Assembly (NCBI GenBank): GCA_944326245.1
Contig: CALVDF010000007.1
Location: forward strand, 50,828 to 114,827
Direction: 5' to 3'
Source of the DNA: an uncultured Bacteroidales bacterium
Lineage (GTDB): Bacteria; Bacteroidota; Bacteroidia; Bacteroidales; UBA932
Length of the DNA: 64,000 nt
The position numbers and the translations under genes were made by a program. Of this stretch, positions 26,778 to 35,329 are shown piece after piece. Position 1 is the first letter of the stretch, and the number at the start of each line of letters is the position of its first letter. The notes beneath the pieces were generated by a model that had not been told where the DNA came from, ran no database searches, and was given only the letters and a program-made list of their open reading frames with translations.

Positions 26778-27107
26778 ATGAAAAAAGCATTAATTATCGC
26801 TCTTACAGTATTATGTGGCGCAGCATCAGCAGCAATTATCGGTCTTAACAGTAAGTCTGATCTTTCAGAACTTACGAAAGCGAATATCGAGGCTCTGACA
26901 GGAATTGTCGTGAGGCCTAAATCGGGTTGTTATTCTCCTAGGGATTATGTGACAGTGACAACAATAGAAAGTGAGACAAACCCGTCAACAGGTACAACGA
27001 CTACCACGTCTACTCAATCTGTGTATACTGTGTGCAAAAACGAAACTGAATTGTCATGTGTGGATGATACGAATAGTTGTGGCGGAACCAGCAACAATCC
27101 TGAATAG
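26778..27107 (+). CDS. NVEALA-type Cys-rich secreted peptide precursor
   Basis: A 109-residue protein. The leader has a short hydrophobic segment (residues 4-22) followed by SDLSELTKANIEALTG. NIEALT at 36-41 is a variant of the NVEALA motif that defines a family of small Bacteroidetes secreted peptides. After the motif lie a Thr/Ser-rich stretch (59-80) and four cysteines (51, 86, 94, 101), suited to disulfides. The function of the family is not established; leader cleavage near the motif is plausible. Downstream lie propeller, CxxC/DUF1573 and signal peptidase genes that could process or anchor it. Confidence 0.75.
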   Translation: MKKALIIALTVLCGAASAAIIGLNSKSDLSELTKANIEALTGIVVRPKSGCYSPRDYVTVTTIESETNPSTGTTTTTSTQSVYTVCKNETELSCVDDTNSCGGTSNNPE

Positions 27108-27120
27108 TTGAAAGTTTAGA

Positions 27121-27266
27121 AAATGAAAGCGATGGAGATTCTCCCTATAACAGATCTGGCCGTATTCAGGAGGGGATTTAAAGTGCAGACTATTTTCGCA
27201 GCATAGAGCCATTCTTCAGTAGGCTTAACGATAAAACAAATATTCAAAGAGATCGCTTTCTCATTT
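27121..27266. repeat. Inverted-repeat-bounded 146-bp spacer after the NVEALA gene
   Basis: AAATGAAAGCGAT (27121-27133) recurs inverted as ATCGCTTTCTCATTT (27252-27266), differing by a 2-base insertion. The spacer also holds an 11-bp palindrome GGAGATTCTCC (27134-27144) and a 27-codon open frame at 27123-27206 that I do not recognise. A T-rich run follows the right arm. It could be an attenuator or terminator-like RNA reducing read-through to the propeller gene, or a small mobile-element remnant. Nothing else is seen between 27108 and 27316. Confidence 0.4.
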
Positions 27267-27316
27267 TTAATTTTAATTGCGGTTTTAAATTAATAGTAAG
27301 TATTCTGGTAAGAATT

Positions 27317-28369
27317 ATGATCAAGGCGGTAAATTCATTAATATGTTTAGTGTCGCTTTCTCTGCTCCTTTCAGGATGCATTACAGATGAAGAAGGAGCG
27401 GCAGTAGAAAAGGTAAGCTTGTTTACTTATGAGGTAAAGGAACTTGCAGATATTGATATAATTTCTGACACTGTTAAGACAATAGAACTGAAGTCTGCAG
27501 ATTTATCGGTTCCGGCAAATCCTGAAAAATGTATTTTTGCTGGCAGTCGCATATTTGTGTTGGATAAAAGAACGATGGGAGCCAGTGAACTTTTGATTTT
27601 TGATTCATTGGGTAATTGCCTTGGGAGAATTGGAGCAGTAGGACGTGGGCCGGGAGAATATCTGAATATATCCGATTTTGCAATTGCTCCGGGTGGCGGC
27701 ATCTGGATAGAGGACCCGGTGGCGAACCGTTTGATAAAGTACAGGAGTGATTTGTCATATGATGAGGCTTTATCAACGGATTTTGATATGGAATGTATGG
27801 CTTTTCTAGATGACGGGAGAATGCTTTTAGGTATTCCGCCTTGGGAAAGTGAAAAAATGCAGATAGCAGTGACGGATACATTGTTGAAGGTAGAGAAGGT
27901 TAGTCTTATGTATTCAGAGTATGTTGATCCGTCTATAACATTCGGTCGTCCTCGTTTTTACAGGAATGACAATGTGTTTTATTATAGCCGGCCTTTGGAT
28001 GACAATATTTATGTCTGCGATGATAAAGGGAGTCTTGTGAAAATTTATGCTTTGGATTTTGGTCAGAAATCTTTTTCAGATGAGGAACGTCTGGGCGCAG
28101 GAGCAATATTCGACAGTGGTGAGTATCGCGAATATACGGCATTGTATCGTTTTGGGATAGCTGGAGATAGGTATGTGATAGGAAGTATGCTGGATAATGG
28201 CACTTTTATAGATTTTGTAGCAGACCGTAATGCTGAAATCTTGTATAAGGGAGATATATCCGATTATGGCAACATTATTGGTTATGATAATGGCTGGCTC
28301 ATATCAAAAGTGATTCCGGAAAAAGAAGATGAGCATTATAAGATAGAACTTAGGAAAATAACCTTGTAG
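27317..28369 (+). CDS. 6-bladed beta-propeller lipoprotein (BF3164-like)
   Basis: A 350-residue lipoprotein (lipobox LLLSGC, acylated Cys near 21). The mature part has the repeated four-stranded blade pattern of the 6-bladed propeller family seen beside NVEALA genes: VLDKRTMGASELLIFDSLGN, RIGAVGRGPGEYLNISDFA, and GGGIWIEDPVANRLIKY. The GRGPGEY loop is the clearest family mark. Propellers of this kind are presumed binding scaffolds on the cell surface. Base composition is richer in A+T than neighbours, as for the peptide gene. Confidence 0.8.
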   Translation: MIKAVNSLICLVSLSLLLSGCITDEEGAAVEKVSLFTYEVKELADIDIISDTVKTIELKSADLSVPANPEKCIFAGSRIFVLDKRTMGASELLIFDSLGNCLGRIGAVGRGPGEYLNISDFAIAPGGGIWIEDPVANRLIKYRSDLSYDEALSTDFDMECMAFLDDGRMLLGIPPWESEKMQIAVTDTLLKVEKVSLMYSEYVDPSITFGRPRFYRNDNVFYYSRPLDDNIYVCDDKGSLVKIYALDFGQKSFSDEERLGAGAIFDSGEYREYTALYRFGIAGDRYVIGSMLDNGTFIDFVADRNAEILYKGDISDYGNIIGYDNGWLISKVIPEKEDEHYKIELRKITL

Positions 28370-28380
28370 TAATAGTAAGA

Positions 28381-29250
28381 ATGGGGTATAAAGGAAGACT
28401 CTATAACACGATAGCTTTAATGTCTCTTTTGATGATAAGTGGCTGTGACAGTTACCGTCTCAAAAGAGACATTGTCGCATTTCAGAAGATCCGCTTTGAG
28501 TTGCCTTCAGATTCACTTATCCCAGAGCACAGGCTGGTGGTGTTCTATGCTCCTGAGGCATGCAACAGCTGCGGGTATAACAATCTCTATCTTTGGGAGG
28601 AGATGATGGAATATGCGGCGATACATCCTGAGAAGCTTCGTAACTATTTTATATTCTCACCTTCCAGGCGTAGTTTAGAGGAGATGGTGGAGCTGACTTC
28701 CGATGGCAGATATGAGGTATGGCTGGACAGTGCCGGTCGGTTCCTGAAAGATAATCCTGAGTATGCCGGGAACCGGAGATTCTCGACATTTCTTCTGGAC
28801 AGTTCCGGCAAAGCCGTTCTGATGGGGAATCCGCTTTTCAATGAGACTCTCTATCAGCTGTACCGTCGGACGATCGGTATGAAAGGAGTCAGTGATGCCG
28901 GAATGACGGACGCTGTGCATTTGGCTGAAGACCCGTCTCTTGTCTTTGACCGAAGGATATACGATTTGGGTGTGTTGCCCTTGGGGGCGGTGACGGAAAT
29001 TGAATTGGTGGCGGAGAATACAGTCCGTGAAGATATTGTGATAACAGAAGCCAGCAGTACATGCCCTTGTGTGGATATCGGCAATGCTCTGATGAAGAGG
29101 ATTCCGGCCGGAAAGTCCGCCGTCCTGGATTTGAGTTTTTCTGCAACGTACGCTGGCGATTTCTTTTACGTGCTGTCATTTACCAACAGTTATTCCGGGC
29201 AGGTCACAGAAGTGGCCCTTCAAGGGGCGGTGCGGGATGAAGACTTGTAG
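28381..29250 (+). CDS. DUF1573 lipoprotein with N-terminal CxxC domain
   Basis: A 289-residue lipoprotein (lipobox LMISGC). Residues 40-165 resemble a thioredoxin-like domain, with FYAPEACNSCGYNN giving a CNSC site after a beta strand. Residues about 185-285 are a DUF1573 Ig-like domain (FDRRIYDLGVLPLGAV, EASSTCPCVDIG, IPAGKSAVLDLSFSA). The CxxC could form or exchange disulfides in the Cys-rich peptide encoded two genes upstream; this is inference. Its stop overlaps the signal peptidase start by 14 bp. Confidence 0.78.
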   Translation: MGYKGRLYNTIALMSLLMISGCDSYRLKRDIVAFQKIRFELPSDSLIPEHRLVVFYAPEACNSCGYNNLYLWEEMMEYAAIHPEKLRNYFIFSPSRRSLEEMVELTSDGRYEVWLDSAGRFLKDNPEYAGNRRFSTFLLDSSGKAVLMGNPLFNETLYQLYRRTIGMKGVSDAGMTDAVHLAEDPSLVFDRRIYDLGVLPLGAVTEIELVAENTVREDIVITEASSTCPCVDIGNALMKRIPAGKSAVLDLSFSATYAGDFFYVLSFTNSYSGQVTEVALQGAVRDEDL

Positions 29251-30091
29251 ATCAAAAGTATATAGAGTTGTTGGAATAATGATGTGGGGTGTGTCGGCAT
29301 TGATTGTCCTGGCAGCGGTTATACCTGTATTCTGTTTTGACCAGTTCCGCATCAAAGGAGTATCCATGAACCCAACACTCCTGGATGGAGATCATGTTCT
29401 GGTCAACAAATTGCTCTTCGGAGCCCGTATCTATAAGGACTTCGATTTTTCAAAGCATGAGATATCTTCATTCAGGATGCCGGGAATCAGAGATGTGCAG
29501 GTTGGGGATGTACTTATTTTCAACTATCCTGATCCATATAGGTCTGGGAAGGTAGAGTTCAAAATCAATTATGTGTACGCGAAACGGTGTATAGGCCGTC
29601 CAGGCGATACGGTCGGTATCAGTAACGGATATTTTTACAACAAGTCTGTGCCGGCCGGTGAAGTTATCGGTGAGGAGCGGTATCAGAGAGCACTGGCCAG
29701 ACAGCGGGATTCAAATCTAGTTGTAAATAAGCGGACTGCATTCAATGCAATGACACTATATGACGGATGTGTCTGGACAATCAAAGATTTCGGCCCGGTA
29801 TATATTCCTTCATCGGGCGATACAGTCGCTGTAAATCCGCATAATCTGAAATTTTATGAAAGAGCAATAGAGCTGGAGACCGGGAGCAGGCCCGTTATAT
29901 GCGACAGCTACAATATCCTCTTGGAAAATACTCCTCTCAAGAGCTATGTGTTCCGGAACAATTATTATTTTTTATGTGGGGACAATGTATTCAATTCAGA
30001 TGACAGCCGTTATTTCGGACTGGTGCCGGAGGATTATATCGTAGGAATAGCGACCCGCATTATTTTTTCGGAACGTGCCCGGCGGCTGTAG
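29237..30091 (+). CDS. Signal peptidase I (S26), cluster-specific
   Basis: A 284-residue membrane serine protease. One N-terminal transmembrane helix (about residues 11-33) precedes the catalytic motif GVSMNPT with Ser43, and the general base is Lys116 in AKRCIGRPGD. A late CGDNVFNSDDSRYFGLV is box E. It cleaves signal peptides on the periplasmic face. Housekeeping lepB genes in Bacteroidetes are usually longer, with two catalytic-like domains, and are located elsewhere. Its 14-bp overlap with the DUF1573 gene ties it to the NVEALA cluster, so a dedicated role in processing is likely but unproven. Confidence 0.85.
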   Translation: MKTCRSKVYRVVGIMMWGVSALIVLAAVIPVFCFDQFRIKGVSMNPTLLDGDHVLVNKLLFGARIYKDFDFSKHEISSFRMPGIRDVQVGDVLIFNYPDPYRSGKVEFKINYVYAKRCIGRPGDTVGISNGYFYNKSVPAGEVIGEERYQRALARQRDSNLVVNKRTAFNAMTLYDGCVWTIKDFGPVYIPSSGDTVAVNPHNLKFYERAIELETGSRPVICDSYNILLENTPLKSYVFRNNYYFLCGDNVFNSDDSRYFGLVPEDYIVGIATRIIFSERARRL

Positions 30092-30749
30092 TCTGAAGAC
30101 CGGATAGGTCTACTTTGTAGAATGACGGGGCATCGTTCTTTTTCTCGAGGAACAGATCATGTACACAGGAGCGTAGAGGATTTTCCCTTCCTTTCTCAGA
30201 TTGCCGTTGTTGAGTACGATGGCTTCTTCCTGAGAATATTCGCTGCAGTCCAGGATGTTCGAGAGTGCCCTGTGGACTTCATAGTATTTGCCGGATTTGA
30301 CTTCTATCGGCAGGATTCTTCCGGACAGCTCTATGACGAAGTCCAGTTCACCGCGCTTCTTGTTGTTGTTGTAGTACGGAGTCAGACCGTGGGCGGTAAG
30401 CTCCTGTGCAACAGTATTCTCGTAGACGGAGCCGTAATTGATGTCCCTGTCGCCTGTGATGATGCGCAGCTGGATTCCATCTGCGTATTGTGCGGCTAAA
30501 AGTCCGACATCATTCTAGAAGAGTTTGAACAGATTCCGGGAGCTGGAAAGCAGCAGGGGGGGGCTTTGGGCTCTTCGATATTGTAGACCGGGATGGCCAC
30601 ACCGGCGTTTGCAAGCCGGAGAAAGCTGTGCTCGTAGTGCCGAACTTCGCATTCTCATTCAGGCTTTTTAGTCTGAACCGCTTGTTCTGGGCGTTCAGCT
30701 CCGGCGGTGGGATTTGGCTTATAACCAAGCCATGCCCTGACGCCTTCAA
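30060..30749 (-). pseudogene. Decayed DUF4143 ATP-binding protein, C-terminal part
   Basis: Minus-strand fragments in different frames together reproduce the C-terminal half of a DUF4143 AAA-type ATPase: IPPPELNAQNKRFRLKSLNE, YEHSFLRLANAGVAIPVYNI, NDVGLLAAQ, NNNKKRGELDFVIELSG, ILPIEVKSGKYYEVHRALSN, and FLEKKNDAPSFYKVDLSGL. They are separated by frame changes near 30625, at a G8 run (30556-30563) and near 30150, and by an in-frame TAG at 30515-30517. The N-terminal AAA half is gone. The 3' end runs into the tail of the signal peptidase gene. Confidence 0.8.
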
Positions 30750-31055
30750 TGCGCAGAATCAAACCGCGTACAGCAAATCTAAGAGGAACGTCAACAAAAA
30801 AGTTTTCCTTTTCAAACGTCGGCTTCTTCCTAACGTCGACTCCTTCCGAAGGAGTAGGAAAACGGTTCACCTGCGTGATACAGGCGTGGATAGTGGATTG
30901 TCGACAGATGTGATTGCTTGTGGGCGTTCTAGGCGGTGCAGTGCAGAAGAGCGGTGTCCGCAACGGCACTGAAATGCGGGAAATGCTGCCGTTGTGGTGG
31001 GGAGCTTTGGGGATTGGGAGCCTTTGCCGTTCGGAGTGTGTCGGAGCGTGAGTCT
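30750..31055. other. Non-coding gap after the acyl-CoA ligase gene
   Basis: No credible gene. It may contain eroded upstream parts of the DUF4143 pseudogene. One hairpin is visible: ACTCCTT (30839-30845) and AAGGAGT (30849-30855), extended across a 7-nt bulge by TTCCT/AGGAA, without a T-run. The right end is G-rich. Confidence 0.5.
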
Positions 31056-32753
31056 TTACCGCTCCTTGGACTTGGAATCCTTGCCGCTCTTGCTGTCTTT
31101 GCCGTCCTTGGTTTTGGAGCCGTCGTAGAGGTAGCGTTTGATCTTGTGGGTGGCGGTCTTTTCGAACTCTTTCTCCTGCGGGTCTATCTCGCTGATGCGG
31201 GAGAATTTGCTGACTTTCTGGTTGACGTAGTCAAGTATTTCCTTCTTCAGATGCTCCAGTTTTTCCTGGGTGGTGCGCTTGAATTCGTCTTTGGCCTCCA
31301 GGAATGCCTTGAGTTTCTCTGAGTCGAAGTGTACAAGGGCGGTAAGGCGGCCTTTGCGGGATGTTACTACTGACTCGGAGACCATTTCGTGGCTGTTTAT
31401 GACGCTCTCGACTTCCTCGGGGTAGATATTTTCTCCGCTGGGACCTATGATGGTGCTGGATGAGCGGCCCTTGATGTAGAGCCAGCCGTCCCTGTCGAGG
31501 CAGCCGAGGTCACGTGTCTTGAACCATCCGTCTTCCGTGAATGCTGCTGCAGTTGCTTCGGGATTCTTGAAGTAGCCTCGGGTTACATTGTCCCCTTTGA
31601 CCGCAATTTCTCCGACTCCGGTCTTGGGGTCCTTGTCCAGCAGTTGCAGCTCCACTCCCTTTACGACCGGACCGGTGGAGCCGAGCCGGACTTTTTCAGG
31701 CGGTGCCGCTGCGATGAGGGGGGATGTCTCGGTGAGGCCGTAGCCTATTGCATAAGGGAAGCGGGCTTCCAGCAGGAAGCGTTCCACCTCCGGGTCGAGC
31801 CGGGCTCCGCCTATGCCGAAGAAGCGGATGCGCCCTCCGAATTTTTCGAAAAGCTGCTTTCCTGCCTTGCGGTGCATCATTTTCCTGAGGGGCGGGATAC
31901 GGTGCATCAGCCTGAGCAGTGGTGAGGCGGTTAGTTTGGGCAGTACAGCGCTTCGGTATACCTTTTCTATAATAAGGGGTACGGACAGTATCGTGGTGGG
32001 GCGCACCTTCGCGAGGGCATTCATCAGAATCGAGGGTGTAGGGGCTTTCTCGATGTAGTAGACGCTTGCTCCGGCCTGCATGGGGAGGAGCAGGCACATG
32101 CTGCATTCCAGGGTGTGGGACAGGGGCAGCAGGGACAGCCATACGTCCCAGTCGAAGCTGGGGCGGGCATCTTCTGTGGACCATAGATTGGCGCAGAGGT
32201 TGCGGTGGCTGAGCATTACTCCCTTGGAGCTACCTGTGGTACCTGAGGTGTAGATGACAGCGGCCAGGTCGTCGGGCCGGATCTCCTCTTCGGAGGGAAG
32301 CGGGGCCGGGGCGGCAGAAGCGAGAGGTTCTCCTTTGATTATGGAAAAGTCATCGAGGCAGATGACGGTCTCAAGCCTGTCCATGGCTTTGGGCAGGACT
32401 TTGTGGAGGAGTTTGCGGGAGACGAAGAGGGCACGGGCTTCGGAGTGCTTGAGTATATGCTTGATCTCGCTCTCGGAGAAGTCGGGCAGCATGGGAACGG
32501 ATATCATTCCGAATGCGGCCGTGGCAAAATAGGCCACGCCCCAGTTGGGCATGTTCTGCGAAAGCAGACCGACCATGTCTCCTTTGCGGAGGCCGTAGCG
32601 GGAGAGCAGGGCTGCCGTTTCGTATGCCTTGGCATGGAATTCCCCATAGGTATAGCCGGCTCCGTCTATGAAGTACAGGAACGGATTGTCCTGATATCTT
32701 GTAAATGAAAATTCAAGCAGCGCACGGAGCGACTGCTGATGTACGTTATCCAT
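31056..32753 (-). CDS. Long-chain acyl-CoA synthetase (AMP-binding)
   Basis: A 565-residue adenylate-forming enzyme activating fatty acids to acyl-AMP and acyl-CoA. Signature motifs are the P-loop VIYTSGTTGSSKG near residue 165, YGLTETSPL near 330, and WFKTRDLG with the catalytic Asp. The usual A10 Lys region lies in a longer C-terminal extension. The tail ends in a Lys/Asp/Ser repeat of about 20 residues coded by a repetitive DNA tract. The start at 32753 is chosen over an in-frame ATG 63 bases upstream. It follows the acyltransferase by 13 bp, a sensible pairing for phospholipid synthesis or fatty-acid uptake. Confidence 0.88.
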   Translation of the reverse strand: MDNVHQQSLRALLEFSFTRYQDNPFLYFIDGAGYTYGEFHAKAYETAALLSRYGLRKGDMVGLLSQNMPNWGVAYFATAAFGMISVPMLPDFSESEIKHILKHSEARALFVSRKLLHKVLPKAMDRLETVICLDDFSIIKGEPLASAAPAPLPSEEEIRPDDLAAVIYTSGTTGSSKGVMLSHRNLCANLWSTEDARPSFDWDVWLSLLPLSHTLECSMCLLLPMQAGASVYYIEKAPTPSILMNALAKVRPTTILSVPLIIEKVYRSAVLPKLTASPLLRLMHRIPPLRKMMHRKAGKQLFEKFGGRIRFFGIGGARLDPEVERFLLEARFPYAIGYGLTETSPLIAAAPPEKVRLGSTGPVVKGVELQLLDKDPKTGVGEIAVKGDNVTRGYFKNPEATAAAFTEDGWFKTRDLGCLDRDGWLYIKGRSSSTIIGPSGENIYPEEVESVINSHEMVSESVVTSRKGRLTALVHFDSEKLKAFLEAKDEFKRTTQEKLEHLKKEILDYVNQKVSKFSRISEIDPQEKEFEKTATHKIKRYLYDGSKTKDGKDSKSGKDSKSKER

Positions 32754-32766
32754 AATGCTGTGTTTT

Positions 32767-33345
32767 TTAGTCCAGGTCGTCCCCTGTAGTGAATTTTTCG
32801 GGATATTTTCCAACAACTCCCTTGTCCTTGTACCATTGGCGGATGCGTTTCATATCCGCATTGATGTCATCTGTGATGTGGAATTCTTCCTTTGCCCCGA
32901 CAGTCTTGGTCCCCCAGTCGAAGTAGCCGAGGAATACAGGAACTCCTGTAGCTTTGGCTATCAGGTGGAACCCACCCTTCCAGCGCTTCACCGGACGGCG
33001 CGTGCCTTCCGGGGCTATGGCCAGCTGGAAGTATTCGTCCTTCTCGAATTCCTCTATCATCTGGCGTACCAGCTGGGCTCCGCCACCTGTCGTACGGTCG
33101 ACAGGTATGCCGCCGAGGTGGCGCAGGATGGGACCGAGCGGCCATTTGAAGAATCCTTTCTTGATCATGACCTTGGCATTGCCTCCGACAGAGCGGTAGT
33201 ACAGCCAGGAGATGACGAAGTCCCAGATAGAGGTGTGGGGGGCTCCCAGTATGATGCACTTGGGAGCGGGTATGGCCTCGTCCATCCCTTTCCAACCCAT
33301 GAGGTTGAGTATGCGTTTGGCGGTCTTTGGACTGATTATTCTCAT
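32767..33345 (-). CDS. 1-acyl-glycerol-3-phosphate acyltransferase-like (PlsC family)
   Basis: A 192-residue acyltransferase with the catalytic HX4D motif as HTSIWD near residue 37 and the phosphate-binding block IAPEGTRRPVKRWKGGF near residue 110. It lacks an obvious transmembrane segment, as is common for this short subfamily. It likely transfers acyl groups to a lyso-phospholipid at the membrane. Its ATG shares one base with the parE stop (TAATG), which implies translational coupling, and it precedes the acyl-CoA ligase. Confidence 0.85.
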   Translation of the reverse strand: MRIISPKTAKRILNLMGWKGMDEAIPAPKCIILGAPHTSIWDFVISWLYYRSVGGNAKVMIKKGFFKWPLGPILRHLGGIPVDRTTGGGAQLVRQMIEEFEKDEYFQLAIAPEGTRRPVKRWKGGFHLIAKATGVPVFLGYFDWGTKTVGAKEEFHITDDINADMKRIRQWYKDKGVVGKYPEKFTTGDDLD

Positions 33346-35192
33346 TATACTATCTCCAGAATTAGGTCAGAACGGAGGTTCTGACGTATGAATGACTGAC
33401 GGTCCATGGTGTTCTTGCCCATGTAGAACTGTAGCAGTGGGGTGATGCTGTCGTCGGGGTCGAGACGGACCGGGTCGAGACGCATCTCCTCGCCGATGAA
33501 GTCCTTGAACTCGTCAGGTGAAATTTCTCCCAGACCTTTGAATCTGGTTATTTCATGGCCGGCTCCAAGCTCCTTGACGGCAGCCGCTTTCTCTTCCTCG
33601 TTGTAGCAGTAGATGCTGCGCTTCTTGTTGCGCACCCTGAAGAGGGGGGTCTGCAGGATATATACATGTCCCTGGCGGATGAGGTCGGGATAGTATTTGA
33701 GGAAGAAGCTGACCATCAGCAGGCGTATGTGCATTCCGTCCACATCGGCATCGGTGGCGATGATTATGCGGTTGTAGCGGAGATTGTCCATGTCCTCCTC
33801 GACATTGAGAGCCGCCTTTAGCAGCAGCATCTCCTCGTTCTCGCGGACTTCCTTCTCGCTTTTCTGTATGCAGTTCAGCGGCTTGCCCCTGAGACTGAAC
33901 ACGGCCTGGGTATTGACGTCGCGGATCTTGGTGATCGAGCCGCTGGCGGAGTCTCCCTCGGTGATGAATATGGAGGATGCCTCTGCCAGAGGGTTGCGGG
34001 TGTCGGTATAGTGTACGCGGCAGTCGCGCAGCTTCTTGTTGCACAGACTGGCTTTCTTTACTTTCTCCTTTATGTTTTTCTGAATGCCTGAGATGGCCTT
34101 GCGTTCCTTTTCCGAAGCCTGTATCTTCTTGAGCATGACGGAGGCCGTATCAGGATGCTTGTGCAGGTAGTTGTCCAGCTCTTCCTCCACGAAGTCGCCT
34201 ATGAAGGAACGGACCGACAGGCCGGGGCGTACGTCCTTGGAACTCAGCTTGGTCTTGGTCTGGTTGCCGAAGCCAGGCTCGTTGACCCTTATGCTGATGG
34301 CCCCTACTATGGACTGCCGTATGTCCGCCGGCTCGAAATCCTTCTTGAAATGCTCCTTTACCGTCTTGGCTACGGCTTCGCGGAAAGCAGCCAGATGTGT
34401 ACCTCCCTGGGTCGTGTTCTGGCCGTTGACGAAGGACGCGATGTTCTCCCCGTTGCTGTCCCCGTGGGTGATGACGCACTCGATGTCCTCGCCCTTCAGA
34501 TGGATAGGGGGGTACAGCGGCTCGGCGACCATGGTCTCGTTGACCAGGTCCAGCAGACCGTTCTGCGAATGATATGCCGTGCCGTTGAGACGGAGGGTCA
34601 GACCGGTGTTGAGGTAGGCGTAGTTGCGCACCATGGTCTGGATGAACTCCATGTTGTAGGAGTAGTTGTGGAAGACCTCGTCGTCGGCGATGAAGCTTAC
34701 GAGGGTGCCGTTCTTCTCGGAGGAGCCTTCCCCGCTCTCGTCCTTTTCGAGTATACCTTTGGAATAGGTGGCGCTCCGCCATCTGCCGTCCCTCCATGCC
34801 GTCACCTGGAAATATACCGATGTGGCATTGACCGCCTTGATACCTATACCGTTGAGTCCTACGCTTTTCTTGAATACCCCGCTGTCGAACTTGCCGCCGG
34901 TCATCAGCTTGCTGGAGGCGTCGATCAGCTTCTCGAGGGGGATGCCGCGGCCGAAGTCGCGCACCGTCACCTGACGGCCCTCCACGGTGATGATGATCTC
35001 GCGGCCGAAACCGGAGGCATATTCATCTATCGAGTTGTCAATCACTTCCTTGACCAGCACATACAGGCCGTCGTCCGGCATCGAGCCGTCCCCGGTGCTG
35101 CCGATGTACATGCCGGGGCGGGTGCGGATGTGGGTGTACCAGTCCAGGGTCTCTATTGCAGATTCGTCGTAATTTCTTAATTTTTCGCTCAT
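33345..35192 (-). CDS. parE: DNA topoisomerase IV subunit B
   Basis: A 615-residue ATPase subunit of topoisomerase IV, which decatenates chromosomes with ParC. The GHKL ATPase motifs are HIRTRPGMYIG, EVIDNSIDEYASG and VRDFGRGIPLE. The Toprim domain is marked by ITEGDSASGS and DADVDGMHIR. The length and the TRPGMYIG context suit ParE of Bacteroidetes rather than GyrB, which carries longer insertions. No parC is visible; it is not in the 5' direction, where a divergent lipoprotein operon begins. A consensus -7 element is 31 bp upstream of the start at 35192. Confidence 0.88.
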   Translation of the reverse strand: MSEKLRNYDESAIETLDWYTHIRTRPGMYIGSTGDGSMPDDGLYVLVKEVIDNSIDEYASGFGREIIITVEGRQVTVRDFGRGIPLEKLIDASSKLMTGGKFDSGVFKKSVGLNGIGIKAVNATSVYFQVTAWRDGRWRSATYSKGILEKDESGEGSSEKNGTLVSFIADDEVFHNYSYNMEFIQTMVRNYAYLNTGLTLRLNGTAYHSQNGLLDLVNETMVAEPLYPPIHLKGEDIECVITHGDSNGENIASFVNGQNTTQGGTHLAAFREAVAKTVKEHFKKDFEPADIRQSIVGAISIRVNEPGFGNQTKTKLSSKDVRPGLSVRSFIGDFVEEELDNYLHKHPDTASVMLKKIQASEKERKAISGIQKNIKEKVKKASLCNKKLRDCRVHYTDTRNPLAEASSIFITEGDSASGSITKIRDVNTQAVFSLRGKPLNCIQKSEKEVRENEEMLLLKAALNVEEDMDNLRYNRIIIATDADVDGMHIRLLMVSFFLKYYPDLIRQGHVYILQTPLFRVRNKKRSIYCYNEEEKAAAVKELGAGHEITRFKGLGEISPDEFKDFIGEEMRLDPVRLDPDDSITPLLQFYMGKNTMDRQSFIRQNLRSDLILEIV

Positions 35193-35222
35193 TATCCAAA
35201 ACGGTCCTCCTTTGGACCGATG

Positions 35223-35230
35223 CAAATTTA
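35223..35230 (-). promoter_or_regulatory. -7 promoter element of the parE operon
   Basis: The minus strand reads TAAATTTG, an exact TAnnTTTG match, 30 bp before the parE ATG. Confidence 0.6.
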
Positions 35231-35273
35231 TGAAGTTTTTCGGGAAGAATGGCTCCGGCGGGGAAAAAAATAC

Positions 35274-35281
35274 TACTTTTG
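35274..35281 (+). promoter_or_regulatory. -7 promoter element of the DUF4493/PCMD operon
   Basis: TACTTTTG matches TAnnTTTG exactly, 48 bp before the ATG at 35330. It is the only candidate promoter before the six overlapping genes that run to 44812. Confidence 0.6.
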
Positions 35282-35329
35282 CCGCCAGCTAATTTGGAAA
35301 AAAGTACTAAACCCTAAAATTAAGAGCAA

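Noticed and set aside
30556..30563. G8 run as a programmed frameshift or phase-variation site in the DUF4143 gene
   Set aside because: Additional frame breaks and an in-frame stop show that the gene is decayed, not switched.
30839..30855. Hairpin ACTCCTT/AAGGAGT as a terminator for the acyl-CoA ligase
   Set aside because: It lies about 200 bp beyond the stop and has no T-run on the relevant strand.
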